A stretch of DNA of 29,894 nt, taken from NCBI GenBank assembly GCA_036555755.1, contig DATBKS010000033.1:1-29894 (forward strand), read 5' to 3'. Origin of the DNA: JAICJR01 sp036555755 (GTDB lineage Bacteria > Actinomycetota > Thermoleophilia > Solirubrobacterales > Thermoleophilaceae). Each line of letters opens with the position of its first letter. Positions within the stretch are counted from its first letter, which is position 1. Shown here piece by piece: positions 22,715 to 29,894 of the stretch. The translations under genes were made by a program, and so were the position numbers. Under the pieces are notes generated by a model. That model saw only the letters and a list, made by a program, of their open reading frames with translations. It was not told where the DNA came from and did no database searches.

Positions 22715-23656
22715 ATGCGAGCAGTCACAGTAAACGATGGAAATCTGGAAGTGGTCGATCGCCCTGACCCCAAACCGGGGAAGGGCGAGGTACTCGTTTC
22801 GGTACGTGCGGCGGGCCTCAACGGCGCCGACATGATGCAGCGGAAAGGCCGCTATCCGGCGCCCCCGGGAAGTCCCGAGGACATTCCAGGACTGGAGCTG
22901 GCGGGCGAGGTGGCCGCCCTGGGTGAAGGGGCCACGCGCTTCAACGAGGGCGACCGCGTGATGGCGATCGTCGGCGGCGGCGGCCAGGCAGAGCTGGCGG
23001 TGGTGCACGAGCGCCAGGCGATGCCGGTGCCGGACGCCCTCGACTGGCCCGCTGCCGGGGGCACGCCCGAGGTCTTCACCACCGCGCACGACGCGCTCTT
23101 CACCCAGGCGGGCCTGAAGATGGGGGAGCGGCTGCTCGTCCATGGCGCCGCCGGCGGCGTGGGCACCGCGGCCGTTCAGCTCGGCCGCTCGGCCGGCGCG
23201 CTGGTGACCGCCACCGTCCGGAACGAGACTCATCGCGGCGAGGTGGGGAACTTCGGGGCGAACGCGATCGCCTGCGAGGGCTTCGAGGCGCGCGGCCCGT
23301 TCGACGTGATCCTCGAGCTCGTCGGCGCGCCCAACATGGAGGGCAACCTCAACTCGCTTGCCACGAACGGCCGCATCGTGATCATCGGCATCGGCGCCGG
23401 CGGCAAGGTCGAGTTCCACCTCGGCGCCCTCATGGGAACGCGCGCCACCATTCGCGGCTCGACGCTGCGGGCGCGGCCGCTCGAGGAGAAGGCACTGGCC
23501 GCGCGTGGGGTGGAGAAACACGTCCTGCCGCTCTTCGACGCGGGCGCCCTGAAGGTCCCGATCGCCGAGACCTTCCCGCTGGAGCAGGCTGCGGACGCCT
23601 ACGAGCGCTTCGAGGCCGGCGGCAAGCTCGGCAAGATCGTGCTCGTCAACGACTGA
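22715..23656 (+). CDS. NADPH:quinone oxidoreductase (zinc-free MDR)
   Basis: A 313-residue medium-chain reductase of the QOR/PIG3 type, starting MRAVTVNDGNLEVVDRPDPK. Visible motifs are GLNGADMMQRKGRYPAPPGSPE, GLELAGEVAALGEG, GDRVMAIVGGGGQAE and the NADPH-binding LLVHGAAGGVGTAAVQLGRS, ending GKLGKIVL. The zinc-binding cysteines and histidines of alcohol dehydrogenases are absent. It reduces quinones or enones with NADPH. There is no Shine-Dalgarno before the ATG, suggesting a leaderless transcript. It ends six bases from the convergent GGDEF-EAL gene. Confidence 0.93.
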   Translation: MRAVTVNDGNLEVVDRPDPKPGKGEVLVSVRAAGLNGADMMQRKGRYPAPPGSPEDIPGLELAGEVAALGEGATRFNEGDRVMAIVGGGGQAELAVVHERQAMPVPDALDWPAAGGTPEVFTTAHDALFTQAGLKMGERLLVHGAAGGVGTAAVQLGRSAGALVTATVRNETHRGEVGNFGANAIACEGFEARGPFDVILELVGAPNMEGNLNSLATNGRIVIIGIGAGGKVEFHLGALMGTRATIRGSTLRARPLEEKALAARGVEKHVLPLFDAGALKVPIAETFPLEQAADAYERFEAGGKLGKIVLVND

Positions 23657-23662
23657 GCGGAG

Positions 23663-26068
23663 CTAGGCGGCCGGCTCGACGAGGTGCGGGCGCTCGAGTC
23701 CGTCGAAGGCCGCGCCCAGCTGGTACGAGATGATCCGCGCGCGGTTGATCTCGCTACGCGTCCACGGCCGCTCGAGCCGGCTGTAGGCCTCGAGCAGCCC
23801 GAGCGGCTTGTCGCGCGACACCACCGGCACCATCAGGAGCGACTCGAAGCCGAGCCGCCCGAGCAGGGACACCTCGCCGAGGTCGGCGCCGGGGTCGGAC
23901 GCCAGCACCTGCACGGCCTCGCCGGTGCGCAGCACGTGCGCGGTCGACGGGTAGTTGGCGAGGTTGAAGCGCGTGCCGGGCTCGTCGCCCGTGCTGTCCA
24001 TGATCGTCTCCACCGCGTTCTCCTCGCGCAGCCAGCGCGACAGACAGACGTCGTCGGCGCCGATCTCGGCGGCGATCAGGTCGAACACGTCGGGCAGCTC
24101 GTCCATCGCGTGGAGCTTGGAGAGCCGCGCGCTCACGTACTCGAGTCGCTGGTCGCCGCTCTCGGCGAGGAGGCTCGCGTTCCTCACGTCGCCCTGGCTG
24201 CGCAGGCTGGAGCGCAGGAGCGACTCGGAGACCGAGCCCGGCACGGCACCCCACTCGGGAGCTGGACGGGCCAGCACGTACCCCTGCCCATAAGTCACGT
24301 CGAGGTCCGCGAGGAGCGTCAGCTCCTCCATCGTCTCGATGCCCTCCGCGCACACGGACGAGCCGGTGCGGCGGGCGAAGCGGACGAACGAGTCGACCAG
24401 CGCCGCCTTGGCCGGGTCCTCGTGAAGGTTCATCACCAGCGAGCGGTCGAGCTTGATCACGTCGGGCTGGATGCGCATCACCTGCGTGAGGCCGGCGTAG
24501 CCCGCGCCTGCGTCATCCACCGCGATGCGGGCCCCGCGCTCGCGCAGCCCGGCCAGCTCCTGCTCGAGCACGTCGATGTTGTCGATCAGCTCATGCTCGG
24601 TGATCTCCACCACGAGCCCCGCCATGTCCTCCGGCAGGACGGCCTGGACCTCAGGCGATACCAGCGTGCTCGGGCTGACGTTGATGGAGAGGAAGGTGCC
24701 GGCCGGGCGGTTAGGCGTCGCAAGGGCCGCGGTCAGGGCCGCCGCCTCGAGGCGCGCGGCGAGGCCGCAGCGGGCGGCCTGCGCGAACCAGGCATCGGGG
24801 CCGCGGCCGGGCGGCTCCGGGAAGCGCGACAGCGCCTCGAAGCCGAGGATCTGGCCCGTGGAGAGCGACACGAGCGGCTGGAAGTAGGGGACCAGCGGGC
24901 GCTCGCGCGCGAGCAGGCTTTCGATCTCGCTGCGCTCCTCCGCTCCGGTCGGCACAGACACCTTGGTGGGGTCGTAGCGGCGCGTCTGCCCGCGACCGCT
25001 CGCCTTGGCCCAGCGCAGGGCGCCGCCCGCGAGATGAAGCAGGGTCACGCCGTCACGGGCATCGTCCGGATACGACGCCACGCCGGCCGAGCAGGCGATC
25101 CGCCGGTCGTCGGTCGAGGTCTGCGCCACTGCCTTGCGGGCGCGCTCGGCGATGCTCGTGGCGAGCGTGCCATCAGCGCCGGGAAGGATGAGCGCGAAGT
25201 CGTCGCCTCCGAGGCGCACGAGCACGTCGGTTGCGCGCAGCATGCCGCGCAGCGCGTCGGTCACCCGCTGGGCCACCTCGTCTCCGAAGCTGCGGCCGTG
25301 CGCGTCGTTGATCGAGCCGAAGCCGTCGATGTCGACGAGCACCAGGCTCACCGGACTCTTGTCCCGTTGCGCGCGGTTGATCTCGACCCCGAGCGATTCG
25401 AGGAACTGCTGGTTGTCGGCCACGTCCGCCAGCGGCTCGCCTCCGGCCTCCGCGGCAAGTAGGTCGCGCTGCTCCGCCGCCCTCTCCTCGATGAGGGAGT
25501 TGAAGCCCTTCGCCCTGTCGCGGACCACGCGGTCGATCCCCGCCGCGAGTAGGGAAAGCACGACGAGCATGACCCCGGCGCCGATCCCGAGGCCCATGAA
25601 GAGGGCGCTGCGCGTTGCGTCGGCCAGCGGGGTGGTCGCGACGACGACGGTCAGACGGCGGCCGCCGGGGAGCGGGTAGGTGTGCACCCGCCCGGGACCG
25701 CTCGCCGCGCCGAGGGTTACCTGCGCGCCGGTGGCGCGGCTCGCGTCACGCGCCGCCTGCCTTTCCGCACGGTTGCGCGCGGCGGCACCGCGAGTGCGGG
25801 CGCTGCGCAGCGCGAGCGACTGGTCGAATGCCGCCTTGGCCGCGTCTGCACGCTGATCGACCTGCTGGCCCGCGGCCTGACGAGCGGCGAGCACTCCGGC
25901 CGCGGTTACGCAGATCACCGCGGCGGAGATCGCCAAAGCAGCCCGCACAAGCAACTGCCGGCGGACCGATGCCGATTTGGTACCCAAAATGCGCCAGAAC
26001 ACCCTTGTGGCTAATCGACTGGCAGAGCGGTTCTCTTTAGAAACGGGATTGCCGGGCAAACCGTCCAA
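23663..26068 (-). CDS. Membrane GGDEF-EAL protein with C-terminal GAF domain
   Basis: About 801 residues if it begins at TTG 26068; the start is uncertain, with GTG 26002 and others possible and no good ribosome site. Order: membrane helix (about 42-62), extracytoplasmic region, second helix (about 155-178), GGDEF (about 225-365), EAL (about 380-610), GAF (about 640-790). The GGDEF signature is GGDDF (287-291) and the inhibitory-site RATD (278-281) is intact. The EAL domain keeps its key residues: EAL (411-413), INVSPS, EITEHE, DDAGAGY, KLD, AEGIE and QGY. It should hydrolyse cyclic-di-GMP. Synthesis by the GGDDF half is doubtful and it may instead bind GTP as an activator. Confidence 0.93.
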   Translation of the reverse strand: MDGLPGNPVSKENRSASRLATRVFWRILGTKSASVRRQLLVRAALAISAAVICVTAAGVLAARQAAGQQVDQRADAAKAAFDQSLALRSARTRGAAARNRAERQAARDASRATGAQVTLGAASGPGRVHTYPLPGGRRLTVVVATTPLADATRSALFMGLGIGAGVMLVVLSLLAAGIDRVVRDRAKGFNSLIEERAAEQRDLLAAEAGGEPLADVADNQQFLESLGVEINRAQRDKSPVSLVLVDIDGFGSINDAHGRSFGDEVAQRVTDALRGMLRATDVLVRLGGDDFALILPGADGTLATSIAERARKAVAQTSTDDRRIACSAGVASYPDDARDGVTLLHLAGGALRWAKASGRGQTRRYDPTKVSVPTGAEERSEIESLLARERPLVPYFQPLVSLSTGQILGFEALSRFPEPPGRGPDAWFAQAARCGLAARLEAAALTAALATPNRPAGTFLSINVSPSTLVSPEVQAVLPEDMAGLVVEITEHELIDNIDVLEQELAGLRERGARIAVDDAGAGYAGLTQVMRIQPDVIKLDRSLVMNLHEDPAKAALVDSFVRFARRTGSSVCAEGIETMEELTLLADLDVTYGQGYVLARPAPEWGAVPGSVSESLLRSSLRSQGDVRNASLLAESGDQRLEYVSARLSKLHAMDELPDVFDLIAAEIGADDVCLSRWLREENAVETIMDSTGDEPGTRFNLANYPSTAHVLRTGEAVQVLASDPGADLGEVSLLGRLGFESLLMVPVVSRDKPLGLLEAYSRLERPWTRSEINRARIISYQLGAAFDGLERPHLVEPAA

Positions 26069-26074
26069 ATGGGC

Positions 26075-26103
26075 TTGACCAATGCGAATGGGGCATGTAC
26101 AAG
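26075..26103 (+). promoter_or_regulatory. Strong putative promoter of the TetR gene
   Basis: TTGACC (26075-26080) and TACAAG (26098-26103) are spaced exactly 17 bases apart, close to the housekeeping sigma consensus. The expected transcript start (about 26110-26111) falls on the GTG proposed as the TetR start, implying a leaderless mRNA. Confidence 0.6.
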
Positions 26104-26110
26104 ACCCCGG

Positions 26111-26731
26111 GTGGAAACCAGCATCGCCTCAAGCGAGCTGTCCGGCCGCCGGGAGGAGCTCAAGGCGCAGAACCGCGAGAAGCTTTTAGCCGCGGCCCGC
26201 AAGGTGTTCGCCGAGAAGGGTGTCGGGGAGGCGACCGCCCGCGACATCGTGCGCGAGACCGATCTCGCCAGCGGCACTTTCTACAACTACTTCCATGACA
26301 AGACCGACGTCTTCCGCGCGCTGATCGCCGAGCTGGCGGACAAGGCGCGCGACGTCGTGCGCGAGCAGCGCCGCACGCCCGGCAGGACGGTGGAGGAGCG
26401 GCTCGAGGGCGCTTACCGCGCCTACTTCGAACTGGTGCTGGAGGAGCGCGAGCTGTTCGAGGTGCTGCGGCGCAACCAGGGGATGCTCGGCGTCCTGATC
26501 GACGATGAGATCTTCGAGGCCGGCACCCACGAGCTGTTCGTCGACCTCGCCGACTGGTCGGACGCGGGGGACCTCCCGTCGCTCGACCTCGACTACCTCG
26601 CGACCGCCATGGTGGGCGTGGGCTTCCAGGTGGCCACGCGCCTGCTGGACCGCGAGCCACCGGACGTCGACGCCGCCGCCAGCTTCTGTACGCGGCTATT
26701 CATGGGCGGCATCCCGGCACTTGGTGAGTAG
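26111..26731 (+). CDS. TetR-family transcriptional regulator
   Basis: A 206-residue protein from GTG 26111 (METSIASSELSGRREELKAQ). I prefer this start to ATG 26069, because a good promoter at 26075-26103 lies after that ATG and would start transcripts at about 26110. The helix-turn-helix is EKLLAAARKVFAEKGVGEAT, then DIVRETDLASGTFYNYFHDK. The helical C-terminal domain includes VLEERELFEVLRRNQGMLG and DDEIFEAGTHELFVDLADW, typical of acyl-CoA or lipophilic-ligand TetR proteins, though the ligand is unknown. The esterase gene overlaps its end by eight bases, so this gene forms an operon with it. Confidence 0.9.
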   Translation: METSIASSELSGRREELKAQNREKLLAAARKVFAEKGVGEATARDIVRETDLASGTFYNYFHDKTDVFRALIAELADKARDVVREQRRTPGRTVEERLEGAYRAYFELVLEERELFEVLRRNQGMLGVLIDDEIFEAGTHELFVDLADWSDAGDLPSLDLDYLATAMVGVGFQVATRLLDREPPDVDAAASFCTRLFMGGIPALGE

Positions 26732-27548
26732 GCGCCGCGCTGCACTGGCGCTGGCTGTCGTCGCCGGTTTGGTGCTGGCTGCCGCGGCGTTTGCCCGCCG
26801 TTCGCCGTTGGGGGTTGACCGGCATGGGGCTGGTGTGTCGCACTTCTTCATCCGTAGCCAGTTCGTTCATAGGCGGCTGCGCGAGACGCTGGTCCGGCCC
26901 GCGGGATCGGGACAGCGGCCGTTGCTCGTCTTCCTCCACGGGCGGGGGATGACCGAGGACGGCAGCCTCAACGCGCAGATGTTCGCGGCGCTCGCGGGGC
27001 TTGGCGACCGCGCGCCGGACATCGTGTTCCCGGATGGCGGCGACCACTCCTACTGGCACGACCGCGGCGGCGCCCGCTGGGGCCGCTACGTGATGGACGA
27101 GGTGATCCCTGCCGCGATCAAGCGGACGGGTGCCGACCCTGCACGCATCGCCATCGGCGGGATCTCGATGGGCGGCTTCGGCGCCTTCGACCTCGCGCGG
27201 CTCCACCCCGGGCGCTTCTGCGCGGTGGGCGGCCACTCGCCGGCGCTGTGGACGAGCTCGAGCCAGACCGCGCCGGGGGCGTTCGACAACGCGGCCGATT
27301 TCGGCCGCCACAACGTGGTGGGCGTGGCCCGGAGGCACCCGGGCCTGTTCGCCGGCAAGCCGCTGTGGCTCGACGCCGGCACGGCCGATCCCTTCGACCC
27401 GGGCGACCGCGCCTTCGTCGCCGCGCTCCGCTCAGGCGGCGTGAAGATCACCGTCCATCGCTGGCCAGGCGGCCACACCGGCTCCTACTGGCGCAGCCAC
27501 TGGAAGAGCTACCTGGGCTTCTACGCCCGGGCGCTCGCGCGCTGCTAG
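26724..27548 (+). CDS. Exported or membrane-anchored esterase (alpha/beta-hydrolase)
   Basis: A 274-residue protein from GTG 26724, overlapping the TetR stop by eight bases. Residues 1-24 (MSRRRAALALAVVAGLVLAA) are a signal peptide or anchor. The hydrolase domain has PLLVFLHGRGMTEDGSLNAQ, nucleophile Ser148 in GGISMGGFGAFDLARLHP, Asp222 in DAGTADPFDPGD and His251 in WPGGHTGSYW. This fits the esterase D/feruloyl-esterase/enterochelin-esterase-like group. It probably hydrolyses esters outside the membrane; the substrate is unknown. Co-transcription with the TetR regulator suggests induction by its substrate or product. The TAG stop sits in the first arm of a hairpin. Confidence 0.88.
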   Translation: MSRRRAALALAVVAGLVLAAAAFARRSPLGVDRHGAGVSHFFIRSQFVHRRLRETLVRPAGSGQRPLLVFLHGRGMTEDGSLNAQMFAALAGLGDRAPDIVFPDGGDHSYWHDRGGARWGRYVMDEVIPAAIKRTGADPARIAIGGISMGGFGAFDLARLHPGRFCAVGGHSPALWTSSSQTAPGAFDNAADFGRHNVVGVARRHPGLFAGKPLWLDAGTADPFDPGDRAFVAALRSGGVKITVHRWPGGHTGSYWRSHWKSYLGFYARALARC

Positions 27549-27572
27549 TTCACCTGTAAGAGGCTGAACTAG
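27545..27572 (+). terminator. Hairpin at esterase stop codon
   Basis: CTAGTTCA (27545-27552) pairs with TGAACTAG (27565-27572), extended by CCT/AGG around a short GTAAG loop with one bulged base. It includes the esterase stop codon TAG. No T tract follows, so it is either a terminator or a 3'-end stabilising structure. Confidence 0.5.
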
Positions 27573-27676
27573 GTGCGAAAACCAAGACCTGCAAGGACGC
27601 AGGGAGGCCCGCATGCGTCGGCATGCGGCCGACCGAGGACGCCCGCAGGGCGCAGGTTTGCAGCCTCCTAGTTCAG
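27564..27676. other. Structured convergent intergenic element
   Basis: The space between the convergent esterase and thiolase is unusually rich in nested inverted repeats. CTGAACTAGG (27564-27573) pairs with CCTAGTTCAG (27667-27676); ACCTGC (27587-27592) pairs with GCAGGT (27652-27657); CCGCATGC (27609-27616) pairs with GCATGCGG (27621-27628); GCCC pairs with GGGC at 27641-27651. The outer right arm contains the thiolase stop codon. It could be a bidirectional terminator, a small structured RNA or a REP/MITE-like repeat. No ORF is seen in it. Confidence 0.55.
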
Positions 27677-28885
27677 TCTCTCGACCAGCATGGCCATGCC
27701 CTGACCACCGGCCACGCACATCGTCTCGAGCCCGATCGTCTTGTCATCGCTCTCGAGGTCGTTCAGCAGCGTCGCCATGATCCGCGCGCCCGTCATCCCG
27801 AACGGATGCCCGAGAGCGATCGCCCCGCCGTGCGGATTGAGCTTCTCCAAAGGAATCCCGCACTCGTCCATGATCGGGATCACCTGGGCGGCGAACGCCT
27901 CATTGAGCTCCACCACGTCGACGTCGTCCATGGTCATCCCGGCGCGCTTCACAACGTTCCTGATCGCGCCGATCGGGGCCACGCCCATGATCTCCGGCTC
28001 GAGCCCGCTCGTGGCCGACGCGATCACGCGGGCCCGGGGCTTCAAGCCGAGCTCCTTCGCGCGCGTGTCCGACATCACCAGCACGGCGGCCGCGCCGTCG
28101 TTCAGCGGACAGGAGTTGCCGGCGGTCACGCGGCCGTCCTCCTTGAAGGCCGGCTTCAGCGACTGAAGCTTCTCGAGCGTGCTGTCCGCGCGCGGGCCGT
28201 CGTCCTTCTCGACCGTCGAGCCGTCGGGCAGCTCGATCGCCACGATCTCGCGGTCGAAGAAGCCCTCGTCACGCGCGGCCACGGCCAGCTCCTGTGAGCG
28301 CTGTGCGTACTTGTCCATGTCGTCGCGCTTGACGTCGTACTTCTCCGCCACGTTCTCGGCGGTCATGCCCATGTCGATGTAGGCGTTCGTGCGCCCGTCT
28401 TCGCCGTTGAGCTTCTCGTTCTTGAGGTTGGGCTGCGGGATGTCCACGCCCTCGGGCGCCTGCTGCTGGAGCGCGCCCATCAGCTGGGGCAGCCCGTTCT
28501 CGGACCACATGCCCACGCGGCTCACGTGCTCGACGCCGGCGGCGATGAAGGCGTCGCCCTCACCGGCCATCACGGCGTGCGCGGCGATCCGGATCGCCTG
28601 CAGCGACGACGCGCAATAGCGGTGCACGGTCGTGCCCGTCACGCTGTCCGGCAGGCGCGAGAGCAGCGCGATGATGCGGCCGATGTTGAAGGACTGCTCG
28701 CCCTGCGGCAGGCCGCAGCCGCAGATCAGGTCCTCGATCGAGTCGGGCGCCACCTCGGGGTTGCGCTCGAGCAGCTGGTCGACCACGTAGGCGCCGAGGT
28801 CATCGGGGCGGATCGAGACCAGCGAGCCCTTGAAAGCTCGTCCGATCGGGGAGCGCACGGCATCGACGATCACTGCGTCTGGCAT
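27668..28885 (-). CDS. Thiolase (acetyl-CoA C-acyltransferase)
   Basis: A 405-residue FadA-type thiolase with a strong AGGAGG about ten bases before the ATG. Active residues are all present: nucleophile Cys91 in TVHRYCASSLQAI, His360 in GHPFGMTGAR and Cys390 in CVAGGQGMAM. The N-terminus MPDAVIVDAVRSPIGRAFKG and NEAFAAQVIPIMDECG also fit. It cleaves 3-ketoacyl-CoA in beta-oxidation or condenses acetyl-CoA; the FadA-like pattern favours beta-oxidation. No FadB partner is in the window. It lies 51 bases downstream of a quinone oxidoreductase gene on the same strand, so the two may share a transcript. Confidence 0.95.
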   Translation of the reverse strand: MPDAVIVDAVRSPIGRAFKGSLVSIRPDDLGAYVVDQLLERNPEVAPDSIEDLICGCGLPQGEQSFNIGRIIALLSRLPDSVTGTTVHRYCASSLQAIRIAAHAVMAGEGDAFIAAGVEHVSRVGMWSENGLPQLMGALQQQAPEGVDIPQPNLKNEKLNGEDGRTNAYIDMGMTAENVAEKYDVKRDDMDKYAQRSQELAVAARDEGFFDREIVAIELPDGSTVEKDDGPRADSTLEKLQSLKPAFKEDGRVTAGNSCPLNDGAAAVLVMSDTRAKELGLKPRARVIASATSGLEPEIMGVAPIGAIRNVVKRAGMTMDDVDVVELNEAFAAQVIPIMDECGIPLEKLNPHGGAIALGHPFGMTGARIMATLLNDLESDDKTIGLETMCVAGGQGMAMLVERLN

Positions 28886-28936
28886 AGGGAGAGGCCTCCT
28901 GAGGGGGTCTACGGCGGGGGAAGAGAGTGAGAAATC

Positions 28937-29893
28937 CTACGGTACACCGCTCGGCGAGAGCACCAGTTTGAGCCCTGGAGAGGACTCCTGGCGCTGCCAC
29001 GCCTCCGCCACCTGCTCGAGCGGGACCTGCTCGTAATCGACCGTCAGCTCGCTCGCGGCGGCGTGCCGGACCATGCGCAGATAGGCGTCGTTGCGGACAT
29101 CGGTGGGGGCGGCGAAGTTGGTGTGGCCGAGGATCGACACCATCTTGGTCCGGATCCAGCCGGACTCGAGCGTCGCCTCCTTGCCGGCCGACTGCCCGAG
29201 CTGCACGACCCGCCCGCCGAAGCTCGTGGCCTTCACGGCCGCGGCTCCCGGTTCGCCCCACACCGGGTCGATCACGAGGTCGAGCTGGCCGTCGCAGGCC
29301 TCGAGGAAGGCTGCCGCCAAGTCCTCTTGGTCGCCTAGCTTCACGGTTGCGTCGGCGCCGAGCTCGCTCGCGCGGGCGAGGCCCTGCTCGGAGCGCCCAA
29401 CCGCCACGACGCGCCCCGCACCGAGCAGCTTGGCGGCCTGGACGGCGATCACGCCCACCGCGCCGCTGGCGCCGAGCACGAGCACGGTCTCGCCCTCGCG
29501 CAGGTCGCCGCGCCACTCGAGGGCGAGCCACGCTGCCAGGCCGGCCACGCCGAAGCCGGAGGCGAGCGCGGGATCCACATCCGCGGGCAGCTGGACCGCG
29601 TCGCCGTCGTTCACCACGGCGCGCTCGGAAATGAACCCGAGCCCCGCGGCATACACGAGCGCGCCCTTGTCGAACGAATCGGATTCGAGCACGCGCCCCA
29701 CCGCCTCGCGGCCCGCCACGAACGGCGTGTCCGGCGAGCCGCCGGGGTACCGGCCGGCGGCGGTGGAGATGTCGATCGGGTTGAGCGGCGCCGCCAGCAC
29801 CTCGATCAGCGTCTGGCCATCGGCCCGCGAGGGCTCGTCGACGTCGTTCACGACCGGCAGGCTGCCGATCTCCTCGATTACCGCGGCTCTCAC
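28937..29893 (-). CDS. Zinc-free medium-chain dehydrogenase, quinone oxidoreductase type
   Basis: A 318-residue protein from GTG 29893 (MRAAVIEEIGSLPVVNDVDE), a natural start, so the gene looks complete although its promoter lies outside the window. Motifs are LAAPLNPIDISTAAGRYPGG, GREAVGRVLES and the coenzyme-binding VLVLGASGAVGVIAVQAAKLLGA, followed by GRVVAVGRSEQGLARASELGA. No zinc ligands are visible. It probably reduces a quinone or activated alkene with NADPH. It differs clearly from the other quinone oxidoreductase at 22715. Placed before the thiolase, it may handle enoyl or enone intermediates, but this is only context. Confidence 0.9.
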   Translation of the reverse strand: MRAAVIEEIGSLPVVNDVDEPSRADGQTLIEVLAAPLNPIDISTAAGRYPGGSPDTPFVAGREAVGRVLESDSFDKGALVYAAGLGFISERAVVNDGDAVQLPADVDPALASGFGVAGLAAWLALEWRGDLREGETVLVLGASGAVGVIAVQAAKLLGAGRVVAVGRSEQGLARASELGADATVKLGDQEDLAAAFLEACDGQLDLVIDPVWGEPGAAAVKATSFGGRVVQLGQSAGKEATLESGWIRTKMVSILGHTNFAAPTDVRNDAYLRMVRHAAASELTVDYEQVPLEQVAEAWQRQESSPGLKLVLSPSGVP

Positions 29894-29894
29894 T

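Noticed and set aside
1..29894. Defence, phage, transposon, tRNA or rRNA genes
   Set aside because: I looked for nucleases, methylases, integrases, transposases, terminal inverted repeats and RNA-gene signatures on both strands and saw none.

Overview
The window is very GC-rich, densely coded DNA with GTG/TTG starts, several genes lacking a Shine-Dalgarno sequence, and almost no non-coding sequence; no gap exceeds about 135 bases. The gene set points to an aerobic, free-living actinobacterium. It includes a three-subunit proton-translocating transhydrogenase, a KorAB-type 2-oxoglutarate:ferredoxin oxidoreductase, a secreted arylsulfotransferase, a secreted propeller protein with a lysine-rich tail, a multi-PAS/GAF PP2C phosphatase and a GGDEF-EAL protein. 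I would guess the Thermoleophilia/Solirubrobacterales lineage. This is inference from gene content; no rRNA or other phylogenetic marker is present.

Layout. 1-20: a perfect LexA/SOS-type operator at the left edge, probably serving a gene outside the window. 50-3082 (-): an acyl-CoA-dehydrogenase-like flavoprotein, an OsmC-like protein and an alpha/beta-hydrolase-LuxR fusion regulator. 3197-6079 (-): the pntAa-pntAb-pntB operon, ending in a hairpin and a 7-bp repeat array. 6214-7035 (+): a secreted protein of unknown function with a puzzling start codon. 7054-7314 (-): a short ORF that looks like a deletion scar joining an acetamidase N-terminus to an amino-acid permease C-terminus. 7445-10361 (+): korA-korB, with a heptamer array at their junction. 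10432-11826 (+): a secreted beta-propeller protein. 11832-14261: a TetR regulator divergent from an arylsulfotransferase. 14262-19856 (-): a tight five-gene run reading PP2C sensor phosphatase, small membrane protein, secreted protein, mtnA, DUF1152. 19948-21773: a sulfurtransferase divergent from a zinc alcohol dehydrogenase. 21766-21824: a composite heptamer array holding the stop codons of two convergent genes. 21823-23656: a lipase-like hydrolase divergent from a quinone oxidoreductase. 23663-27548: a GGDEF-EAL-GAF protein divergent from a TetR gene that looks leaderless, followed by an exported esterase. 27545-27676: a highly structured convergent intergenic region. 27668-29893 (-): a thiolase and a second quinone oxidoreductase.

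How the genes work together. The metabolic theme is redox and acyl-CoA/2-oxoacid chemistry: NAD(P)H balance (Pnt), ferredoxin-linked 2-oxoglutarate oxidation (Kor), thiolysis, several medium-chain dehydrogenases, an OsmC-like thiol protein and a sulfurtransferase. Regulation is by local TetR and LuxR-type proteins and two large sensor enzymes.

I found no phage, transposon, CRISPR, toxin-antitoxin or obvious defence island, and no multi-gene system I would call new. The most unusual signals are non-coding: a family of related 7-bp tandem repeats (GCNRACK) placed exactly at gene ends in three loci, the structured 27545-27676 region, the acetamidase/permease scar, and leaderless or non-canonical translation starts.
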